Positions 50,801 through 62,800 of a stretch of DNA of 64,000 bases are shown here, one piece after another. Location of the stretch: positions 10,209,071 through 10,273,070 of the forward strand of contig OX442415.1 in the NCBI GenBank assembly GCA_949361645.1, given 5' to 3'. Position 1 is the first letter of the stretch. Each line of letters begins with the position of its first letter. Source of the stretch: Spongilla lacustris. Taxonomy: Eukaryota > Porifera > Demospongiae > Spongillida > Spongillidae. The translations under genes and the position numbers were made by a program. The notes below the pieces were generated by a model, which searched no databases, had not been told where the DNA came from, and saw nothing but the letters and a program-made list of their open reading frames with translations.

Positions 50801-53800
50801 CTGAAGCATTGTTTTTTTTTTTAAAGCGAAGATCGATTTAGATTGCATAGCAAACGGCATGTTAGGTTTAGTCCCTTCCCCTCTTTTCATATGAGGCAGC
50901 TCACCTTGGAAGGTCGCATGAAATTGAATTGCTCATCTTATTCATTTTCGGTTGTGAGTGTTTTCGTACATGCATGTACATGTGTCTGTAAACTATTAAT
51001 TCTTTTGTGTTGCCAAATCAATGTTTTCAAAAGCTTCCGCGCGAAGCGCGGGAGGGGGCACTTCCCCCTCCCGCACCCTCCCCCTTTTGGTGACCCACGC
51101 CCACTTTGGATCCACTTTTTTTTTTCCCCGAACCCCCCCTTTTCCTGACCTGGCTACGGGCTTGATGCTAATACAAATATAGGGAATGCTTGTAGGAGTA
51201 TCTAGTGCCACACAAGGCACTTTTTTAAAGGCCTGTGTTATAAAGCCTCAGCGGTGTCTCTTGATCCACATAACACCTATAGCCCAGCTAGCGATCCCGC
51301 AAATGCTGGTCAAAACTCAGCGTTGTATAATGACAACGCAACTACCGCATTGCACACTTCCATTCGTATAGATTGATCCCCAAAGCACATGCACATATCC
51401 ATCCTTTCCTCCTTCAGTTATCTGCATGGAGAGCTTGCAGCTAGACAACCAAGCATTTCCAGTCACTTGTCGTACTTGCAAATTTTTTCACGTAACGTAC
51501 TTCCGCATATCCAAATATCTGTAGTAAAAATTGTGACTGGATTTTACGAAGGTTAAGAGAGGTAGGTATTTTTGAAAATCTAGTTCTCGATAGTTTAAAG
51601 ACGATAAAACTTCAAACTTGCCTTGATCATGGAGCTTTGAGTGCTCTTTCACGCAGTATTGTATATAAAATCGCACGCAATATCTAAGTTAAGGATGTAC
51701 TGCTTTCTAATTAGAGTATAAAGTCAACGTTGTTTATTCTACCCTTCCAATAACGGGTCCTCCTCAAAAACATCAAAAAATGTTGCAGGCAAGCAATTTC
51801 TATCTACAATAAAACTTATAGGACAATAAGGCTATGCGCAATGGCTCATTTTCAGCTCGCCGTTGAATGTGTCACAGCTATGTCATTGCTAATCGTATTA
51901 ACACAGAATTTAGTTTTCATAGAAAGGAATCAATACTCTGTTAGGGGATATAGTAATTGGATTTATAATACACTTCTTTGTAGAATTGTGTAATCCAATC
52001 AACCTTCGAGACACATAAATACGCCCTTTTTTGAGAGTGTATACTCGGGTCCTGTGTATAAACACATTGCATCGTTGTATTGATCTATGAGCATTATTAT
52101 ATGCAACTTTCAGAATTTTTGGACTGTGCGCAATGATTTATTTTTGCCACAGACCAAGTTATAGGATTGCGTTAACCATATACATGTACATACAAAAACC
52201 GCCGGTTTGATCAGCCTGAAGTGCATGTGAATGCTTAATATGATTCAATCGCAGAAGAACTGTTTCAGCACACACTTTTAGAGTTACAATATAATGTGCA
52301 TCTATACTGGATGGTAGATCAAATATAAGATTAGAAGTACATTAAAAGTACAATGACAATGGGATACAAAGTTGCACATTTGGCTGTTACATATGCACTT
52401 ATCATTGCCTGCATGTGAATATGTACAAATACTATAGCATTTATAAATACCTGAATTTTATTTCAAGATTGCTGTTCATGTCATAAGATTCTGGATACAA
52501 GCTTGATTTCATATTGAATTCAATGGGCAAATGAACATGTCTGCCATATACCAAAAAAGGGGGTGGGGGAATATTTGGTTGAATCTTGAATAGTAAAACG
52601 ATATGAAAAAGGTATATAGAATCAACATATTGATCAGTCTCAATTTCTTTGCTGTAACTTATGCTGAAGTGTTTGGTTGAACCACTAGCTCATCACTCTT
52701 AGGATGATATGCACTTGTCAGGTTACACTAGCTGTACTCCAGTGATTCTGCCACAATTCACCTTAAAAAGACAATTTCATTTTAACAAACACGTAAATGC
52801 TTCTGCTGTTAATAATTTGATTAAAAATTCTCGACCTGATCGGTTATATTAAAACCTAGCAACATCAAACAGTGTAACAGAAACTCATGCAGTAACTCTG
52901 ATGGCAGGGGCTCAGGGCTGTTGTGGTAAAGGATCAATCAAATCAACATCTATATGCATGCATGGTGTGCCGTACTTCACCCCTTACAGGCAGGACTTGG
53001 GTTAGCAGGGTAGACCTCTGCTCATGTCATTTCAAATTTTCTACGCACATGTACATATGCATAGAATTACATCAGTACATAAATATAACTGTTTGCTCTT
53101 TGGCACTTGTCACACGTTTGCAGAATTCTTTCACGTCATACCATTCCACGCCAATAAAACCTCTCCGCTATTTTGGACAGCATCTTATCTTGTCCAAAGT
53201 GACCACATTAATTAAGTTCAACGCAACGATATCATTCAAGAACGTTTATTGTTTATCCTTAATTCTGTCACAACCTATAATATATCATCAGTTAGCGCAA
53301 GATATTCCGAAGTACGTGTACTTCATTCGTTATCGCGAAGTACTTCGATCACGACAAAATCATTTTGCTCTACTTCGAAAACAGTCTCTTTCGTTCTTAT
53401 TACAAAGAGGATGATATAGGTTTGTTTACAGCAGAAAGGTAGCAGTAGTGTATGTCGTATTCCATGTCGAGCGACAGTATTTCCTGACAGAATTTCATTA
53501 GGATATACGGTCGCTTTGTTTATTGTGAGCGGCATAATTTCCTGAGGAAAAACTGTCGCCGCAACACAATTTCCGGGCGACAGATTTTCCTGTGACACCG
53601 GTACACTGAATTTTTGCGTGACAGTGCCCTATTCATTGTTTGTAGTGAAATGCATCTATCAGTTTTTACTGTGTAGTTGTAGCTACTGCATGTATACACA
53701 TGTGCCGCTGCGCATATGCATGCCTATACATGTGTATAGTCTGCATGTTGCACTATCACTATGCGGATAGTGGAACCGGGTACCCAGACTAATGCATGCC

Positions 53801-56800
53801 ATCATCATGACATGTAGCTACAATTATATGAATCATTGTATACACACGGATCTCATCAGTTACTGATGTGTTTTCCATTGAAACATGCACAACCATGCAC
53901 ACTATATGCTAATATAAATAAGGAATGCTTGTAGGAGTATCTAGTGCCACACAAGGCACCTTTTTACCTCAGTGCTCTTGATCCACATAACACCTATAGC
54001 CCAGCTCGCGATCCCACAAATGCTGGTCAAAACTCAGCGTTGTACATGTATAATGACAATCCAACTACTGCATTGCACACTTCCATTCGTATAGCTTGAT
54101 CCAATTAAATTGTCAAGGACATAAGCAATTGTCATATAGTTCCCAAAGCACATGCACATATCCATCCTTTTCTCCTTCATTTAAGTTAATACTCTGCATG
54201 GAGAGCTTGCAGCTAGACAACCAAGCATTTCCAGTCACTTGTCAACTAATCGCGATAGATCAAACTGCGCTGCAGAAAGGCCCCTCAGAATATCTGTGAA
54301 AATGGTCATCTTCAATTGCAGTTGAGAGAGCAAGTACATACATATGCATGTATATATGATGGAGAAAGTTTAAAAACCATCAACACTTAAAGTGCATGAT
54401 GCACTGAAACACATATATTATATATATAATAACAATTATTATTATTATTATTATACATGCATATGTGATGATGGTGGAATCATCTGGAGCTTGGGACAAG
54501 GAAGTTGTTCTAGCTTTCTCAAGACTTGCATCGCACCTTGTCACAAGGACCAACACCCCCAAATCCAAGATGGTCTGCAAGTCTGCAACCTGTACGCCGC
54601 CTGAACTTAACTCAAGTGCATGCAAATACCCGGTCCCTCCTCTTAAAGGGTGGATATATCATCCAGGAGGGCGATACAAGTAGTTCTTCAACATAACTTT
54701 GTAGTTAATGTGTTTTATTTATTAATATAATTATATTGTTTATTTACAAGTAACAAGGTGATGTCCGTAAGGCATATAATAAGTATATACATTAATTTGG
54801 TAATTGCAAATGCATTGCGGAGCAGTATATACGAGGCTTTCATGAGTGCAAAGGTGTTTCATCCTCCCCCATGACCTGAAAAAGGGCTGCCTTGCCATGG
54901 ATGGACGAAGAAATGGACTCCACATCCCCAAGAGGAGAAAAGTATGGCACTCTGTGATTCAAGCCGAAGGGAATTGGCGGAAACGCACAAGGACATGCAA
55001 TTATTAATAGTATCTTGCGAGAACAACGTATAGGTTTATCTGATTAAGTCCATGAATTGAGGCTAATGAAACAATGAAACTTTGGCAATTTTTCAAGGTT
55101 TGAAAAAATTGAAACAATGAAATTTTAAAATGGCGGAAATGCACATTTGCATTTATTCAAAACATTTAATATGGCGGAAATGTACACTTGCAATTGAGAA
55201 AAAAGCAGTCGAAATCGAGTAAGTCCGTGAATTGAAGCTAATGAAACAATGAAACTTTGGAGAAAAAAGCAATTTTTCAAGGTTTCAAAAAATTGAAACA
55301 TTGAAATATTAGTATGGCGGAAATATACATTTGCATTGATTCAAAAATTGAGATGTTACTAGAGAAACGCAGTAAAAATCGAGTAAATCCCTGAATTGAA
55401 TATGATGATACAATGAAAAATTGAAGGGAAAAGCAATTTTTCAATGAATGAAAAAAATTGAAACGTTGGAAATTCTCGAATGGCGGAAATATACACGGAC
55501 CCTTGTGGGGTTATAATTTTATCACTATAAAAATTGCACGTTGTACTAAACAACACACCTTCGCGGCGGTACAACCTTTTCCTTTTAAATTTCGTACACT
55601 TGTTCCCACACCATTTCTCTGTGTGAAAATCGATTTTTGTGATCTAAATCTTTTCCGTGCCGTGGATACTACAATTGTTAACCCCGCAGGTTAGAAATCC
55701 ACATTTCTCCACGTACGAGTTTTGAAAACGCGTCAAATTAGGAGTGTGCATAGAGGAGTCCTGTAGCTATTGAGTTGTTCTGTTCGATAGATTCTGAATC
55801 ATCCGTTACGGAGATATAGTTGTGCAAACTACAGGCAAATTTTCCCGCTTGATTCGCGGCAATGATTAATCACCGCCTTCCCATTCACTGAGCGGGACGC
55901 GATTTGCCAAAATCATTGGCGCGAATCAAGCGGGAAAACGTGCCCGTACTTTGTTCAACTGTTATCTCCGTAACGGATGATATAGAAATTAACGAACAGA
56001 ACAAAGCAATAGCGACAGGACTCCTCTATACACATTCCGAATTTGACGCGTTTTCAACACTCGTACGTGGAGAAATGTGGATTTCTAACCGGCATGGTTA
56101 ACGATTGTTGTATCCACGGCACGGAAAAGGTGTAGATCACCGAAATCGATTTTCACACAGAGAAATGGTGTGGGAAGAAGTGTACGAAATTTGAAATGAA
56201 AAACTAGTACCGTCGCGAAGATGGTACAACGTGCAATTTTTATAGTGATAAAATTATAACCCCACAAGCCTGATTTTGCTGGACACTGTCCCATATAAAA
56301 TAGAGTCAGGAGATTTAAATTTTGTATTTGGTTTTGGATTTGAATATACAACCTTCTGATTTCAGATGGAGAATGATAATAAAGAATATATCATTCATGC
56401 ATTAATTCCCTATGACACAAACTTGATTTGCCATAATGAAATGGCATTGCAAATGTGTTGAATACATGTAAATGCAAGTACATGTACTTTCAATTTTTTA
56501 ATACCGTATATTGGAGTTATATAGCACTGTTCTGATGGTAGCACAGCCTGAGGTATGTTCTTGCATGATTATGCATGGTATTAATTCATACACTAACCTT
56601 TATAGCACTTTGAATTTAAAGAAACAAAATAGAATATAATTAGTGTACACTTAAGCCAATCAAACTGTTTTGCTTTATCAATAGGTTTTCAATATTCTAC
56701 TGGTCTATATGCTATTCCCATAGATATACTACTTTTTCAATATTCTACTGGTCTATATGCTATTCCCATAGATATACTACTTTGAGTTTCCTTCTGACAT

Positions 56801-59800
56801 GACTGCTGTTACAGTAAGTGCCACTTCAAATGACACCAACACATGCGCTTTTGTCTCAGTTCAAAAGACACCAGTAAGTTGGTTTGGGACTAATTTAAAT
56901 GCATATCATCATCTGTTTATCCTAGTTTAGATATGCCCCCCTGTTGACACACTATACGATGCCATTGTAATAGGCATTGATCAATTCATGACTACTAATG
57001 CTTTTATCACCATTACAGTGAGTTAATTTATATTTAGGTGGTGGGGTCTCTTGGACTAAAGTATATTCCTTTGTCTCCAGAGAGATAGTTTGAATGAGCC
57101 TTCTTTTTATGTGGTGCTTATTCCAGCAAGTTTTGCACTTTGCCATGGATCGCTCATGAGTGGTATTTTTGCATGTACCCTGATTAAAACCTCAATGTAT
57201 AATGATGCTATTACTACCCAGATGAGAATGAAGAAGGCTACATGAAACATATAACATTCTCAATTCAACAAGCTGAAACATGTCAGGACTAAAAGTGCAT
57301 TTACTTAAGTAACATTTTGCAATGATCCCTCTTCACCTCAGTGTCCAGGCATCTGATGGAAATCTGGGTTCCAATAGGAATCCTGATTGGAGGATCTTGT
57401 ATTATTTCTATCGTATACTGTTCTTACTGCATTTTTTGTCCATGTTTTCAAGACAAAGACAATAACAAAGATAAATCATCTTCAAAATTAAATGTGTGTA
57501 GCAAATCAAAGCAATATTTGTAGAGGTCCTGATGGACTATTTAATCCATGCCCAAATCACTACAGAAATTAAAGGACTTTATTCAGCATTGTTTATATAA
57601 GGAGGTCAAGACCATCAGTGAACTGAAGTGTTATTATTTTAGTGAGTTACTAGTATGGTAGTTCTAGTCAACTTGTTTTTCATCATCTAGTTTTTGTTCA
57701 AGTATTAGCCAAAATTAAGGTTGAAAGCAAATTATTTCCATAGAACATTTTGTCATTTTTTGGGGGCTAACTCTTGGACAAAAACGAGATAAAAAATGAC
57801 TGGAACTTTTCATTATGTTGTCCTCCATTTTAGATTGTTCTGAAACTAAAAGCGAGTCGCAATCTGGATCATCAAAAACAACAGGAAATGCTGTACTTAA
57901 ATCTAGCATTGCAATACATAATATAATGATAATGCATGCCAATACCACAGTATATGCATGCAGATTGACTACCATAATTTATAATTTAAAAAGGACAGTG
58001 TTCACATACCAATAAACCAATCTTGTTTCAACACAGACTGCTCAGAAGACACAAATGGTCTCACCAGTGAATTCCAATGAATCACATGTAAGCACATGGG
58101 CACCCGTAGCATTTCTAGAAGGGAGGGGGACCAGGATGAAGGCAAGGTGTGCCGATGGGTGCTGCCACCCTGGGAAGGGTGTGGGAGGGGACACCTTTCC
58201 ACATAGCCATGGGGTATGTGTAGCACATATATAGTAATACTGGGGCAAGGTTAAATAATTTATTACAAGGGGGCCCCCTGGGACACCCATGAAACAAATT
58301 GTTACCGATTCTGACTTGTAATGGTGAAATAAAAATGACTAACTTGTGAATAAAAGCATTGTTATATATAGTTTTTTGTGCATGGAAATATGCATATTAT
58401 TAATGCAATCACAGAAGATTATAATAATAAATATGTATCAAGTTTTTGAACGATAAGCAAGTGAAAGGTCTTTTTACCAATAAACCAATCTTGTGTCAAC
58501 AAAGACTACTCAGACTACACCATCGGCCTCACCAGTGAATTCCCATGGATCATGTGTAAGCACAAGGGCGCCCGTAGCAAAGAGGGAGGGGGGGGGGGGG
58601 CGCTGCCGCCCTGGGAAGGGTGCGGGAGGCCCGCTCAGTCAGGGGGTATGGGGGAGCGCTGTAAGCTACCCGGGCCCCAGAAGCCAATGCTTTTTGCATT
58701 GAAAAATTCCAAAAACTCGGTGGCCAGGAGGCCTTTTACAGTACCTATACTACAAAAGTGTTGCAACAGTACTTGGTAGGTTGATGCTGGACTAAAAAAG
58801 ATTATTTTTAGATCTTCTCAGAATAGGTTTTTTTCTATAAGGAATTCGTGTTTGTTTTATCATGGTTTGGAGTACGAGTTAACAGCGTTTGCACTTATAA
58901 CATGTAACTTTGTGTTAACAGCAATTAAGCTCAGCTTCTGTATGTTCGATGCGCCGATTATAATTGGACCTCCAGAACCCCATTTTCACATTAGATCACG
59001 AGATTACACTACAAGACATATGAATGAAGTAGCCCGTTGTTGCCTCTGCGAGTATAATTCGCAATTTTCGCTTCGATGTCATCGCAAGCAATGTAGTAGC
59101 ACTGGAGAAGGGTTAAATAGTTTCTGCATTTTTCAAAGGACAGCACTAATAGAGATGATCCTACATAGGTAGTGCAAAAATGAAGCATAAATCTCCTCAA
59201 TAGAGGAGCAACATGTGACAGGTTTTAATATTTGATTTCAGATTAATATCATTTTGTAATTTGCTATAGTGAATGTGGAAAATCTTATTTCAACATAGAA
59301 TGCAGAGAGTACACCAGGGAGCTCACGTGCACCCGTGAATGAGAATACAGCATTATGTGTAAGCATTTTGTTGCTGATGTGAATGGGAAATTAAACTGAC
59401 TATGAATAATTACATTGTAGTTGTGCATTGAAATAAGTTTATACACACAGCAATAAAGATTTTTTGATATGCATGCGGAAGGCCTCTAGACAGTGGTAAC
59501 ATGCAGCATGCATTGTATTTATCTGCATTTCACCAATGGACAGCACTGATAAGATAAAATACATTGGTAATGCAAAAATGGAGCATAACTTTCCTCAATA
59601 CAGGAGAAACACGTGCCAAAGGCGGAGCTGATTAATAAAGTAGGTTTTCATAATTGATAATATCATTGTGTAAACATATGTCATGTTTCAAGGCAGTCAG
59701 TTAATAGCATTGTAACACGGGATGGAGGTAGATTGTTGCAAGAGTATTATGGCCTCTAGACAGTGGTAACATGCAGCATGCTTTGTATTTATCTGCATTT

Positions 59801-62800
59801 CACCAATGGACAGCACTGATAAGATAAAATACATTGGTAATGCAAAAATGGAGCATAACTTTCCTCAATACAGGAGAAACACGTGCCAAAGGCGGAGCTG
59901 ATTAATAAAGTAGGTTTTCATAATTAAGAATAATGTCATGTTTCAAGGCAGTCAGTTAATAGCATTGTAACACGGGATGGAGGTAGATTGTTGCAAGAGT
60001 ATTATAAAGGAACTAGTTTGCTTGCTGCAGCTTTGCTTGCAGTATATATAATTGTTCACTACATAAAAGTATGTATAATTGTTCACTATGTAAAAGAATC
60101 TACATGCATGGCACAAATTATCTCCCTGTGGAGCAGAAAGACAAAAATGTATTTATAGTGTAGAGAAGGTCCAATGCAACTATACAGTACATAAGGTACT
60201 GCACGTTGTTAGTTGGGCATTATATGCGCATAGCCGAACAGTTATGGGCATAGCCATATTGTATACACAGCTATGCTATTGCCAATGGTATCAGTTTACC
60301 TGGTTATATGTAATAGGCCTAGCTGTCAGCTGCGGGTTCTTAATTCCTATTGTACATACCTATACACCTGTATATAGTCATCGACGCTGTCCTGTTTAAA
60401 GCAGGTGCACTGTGGCCTTTCAGGCAACTTAGGCCAATTTGTATTTTCTAAACCACTCAATGCTAATGTCTAATTGTAAACTAAAAACAATGCGTAACAG
60501 CTGTATAAGTTATCATTGCGCATCTATTGTTGTAAAGGCGTAACAGCTGCTTAAATTACCCGTACTATTGACTGCAAAGCAATCTAATTAGCAAACAAAA
60601 ATTTAATAAAACCACAAACATATATTTATAGATGTAGCTATAATCCAAATTTCAATTAACTTTGAAATGATTAATAATAATGGAATATGCACATGATTGT
60701 GCTCAAGATATACCATTATAATTGGACTTGATTTGCTGCATTCTACATGCATGTATGTGGAAAATGTTGACTCATAATGTAACTTGTATGCTCTTGATCA
60801 CTGTACCGTAGGAATAGGAATGCACGCAGCATAAATTAGAAGTAGCTGCCACAAGATTAAACATATCCAAATGTATACGTAACATCATATAACGCAATTT
60901 TCCATTTGAGGCAGCCTACACTAAATTCTTACCCCGTGTACGATTCATTATTCTATAAACAATTTTACAATGAACAGTGTTCATGTGATTTATTAGAATG
61001 TGTTCACATTGATTTGTCATGAAGTAAAAAAATATTTAGATTTAATGTTTCAACCAACATCAGGTACTAAGTTTGTACAGTGATTAAGGAGATATTTTAA
61101 TCAGTCAGTGAAACCATTCATCAACCTAGCCTAAACATACAAAGTGTTATATGAAATAGATGATAGATTTGAAGCAGTGCATCAATATTAAGGCGATCAA
61201 ATGAATTTCAGTAAACCATCAGTAAAATGCAATTTTATGAAAATTTTACCCATACCCATTTGAGTTGCATGCAACATGTTGTCTAATGTATGATTGCCTT
61301 TACAATGAATGAATCGTTGGCCATACTTATCACAATGCTAATCACAAAATGACTCAAATACATGTAAATCTTTTAGCATCAAATTGACATTGAGATCTAT
61401 TGGACTACAATCTTTACCGAATGATGCAATATTTTAACAGCATCATGTTAGCTGCTCCTTTCTACAGGCTCAAAGTGAACTACGCATGAGTGACTTTACA
61501 GATGATAAATTACAAACTGTACAAGTGAGCCATGTTGCCTATATATGGTGAGGAAGTAGTTATGTCGCATTGTTCTGTGCTGATACATCAAATTATAGCA
61601 ACACTGTAACTGTTGGAATATACTATGGCATACCAGCCTTACAAGTGGTGCTTGCCAAGTCATTAGCTCAGCAGATGGTAATGATATACAGGTGCAATGC
61701 CGTTTGGAAAATGCTCGTTCTTTCCCATTGTACAGTTACCAGTATATGAAGAGGATGAAATGTGCTATTATAATTATCAGTGTGCTATTGCATTTAAATT
61801 CATCCCGTAAGTTTTGTAATGAAAATGAATTTCTGGCCATAGTTAGGTCAATTTGGTACAGAGCCTTCAACAATGTCTTAAGCAACAGTGGATATGTAAT
61901 TTTGGGAATTGCTTTTATCATCATTGTTGGCTGTTGGTGAGAATTTGGTGCATGCATATTTAAATGCACATTTATATACCTTTCACATTCACAGGCATAG
62001 TACAGATGATTTCATTAGCACTGGCAATGGTTTGTATTACTCAATGGGTAAGTGTGCACTTTTGATTATGATTTTAAATAGTTCAATGAACAATTTAGAC
62101 TTTCAAGAACTATGTCCCTGCAGGGTGTGCTTTAATTGGAGAGGGGGTCATGAGTGCACTATACCACGTCTGTCCCAGCGATATCAATTTTCAATTTGGT
62201 TGGTGAATCCTTTAATTTGAGCAATATGCATTTTCAATATGAGATATCATATTTCAAGATACTACCTTCATGTTTATCATTGGTGGATTGATCATTGCAA
62301 AGGTGGTTCAAAACTGGCATCCTTACTTCAATGCAAATTCCTTCTGTGCATTTTTTGGATTTTCTGTCATAACACTTTTCACAGTGATTGGCCTTGTGAG
62401 TTCTCACCCCTATTTTCACTTTCTTCAAATGCACTATTGTGCTTTGGAGTAGTATGTTGACAGATACAATCCAGCGGCCATTCGCGTTTCTCTGTTGTTC
62501 ATTCTACTCATCATTGCTGTTGCCTTCTCTGTCTCCTTGTACAATTACAATCAATCATCACTGCTGTTTGGTAATCGTTCTTGGAAAGAAATGTTGCCAA
62601 ATAGTACATTAGTATGTAAGGATGATTTTCAAGAAAATTGCAAAGACTTTTCCGATAAAAATTATTTTGTAGACCAGAAAGTTTCTAAGGCTGGAATCGT
62701 CATTGCCATTTTTGTGGAAACCATACCATTTGAGGTTCTCTAAAATTAAACTGAATCCTCCCTGCAGTGGCAGTTTGTTGGGTTGATTGTTGCACTTCTT

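Larger units (their letters stand above)
47886..51164. mobile_element. hAT-like element with 5-bp target duplication, hosting nested elements
   Basis: Ends CAGGCCCGTAGCCAGG and CCTGGCTACGGGCTTG are inverted repeats; ATGCT is duplicated at 47881-47885 and 51165-51169, and copy B (53912 region, CACTATATGCTAATA) shows the uninterrupted site. Just inside the left end is a hairpin GGGGGGTTCGAACGAACCCC. A hAT transposase C-terminal piece lies at 48208-48402. Much of the 3.3 kb is later insertion (48811-50783) and a retroelement fragment. Same terminal design as 4778-5819. Assignment to a hAT branch with 5-bp duplications is inference. Confidence 0.8.

Noticed and set aside
52923..53414. 163-codon plus-strand frame in SIDT intron 3
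   Set aside because: Starts at a non-ATG codon, composition like its AT-rich surroundings, no domain, no splice signals at its borders.
56363..56460. Segment after CTGATTTCAG reading MENDNKEYIIHALIPY as a SIDT exon
   Set aside because: It does not fit the phase left by exon 3 and has no usable donor; the 28-nt exon at 56525 fits both sides.
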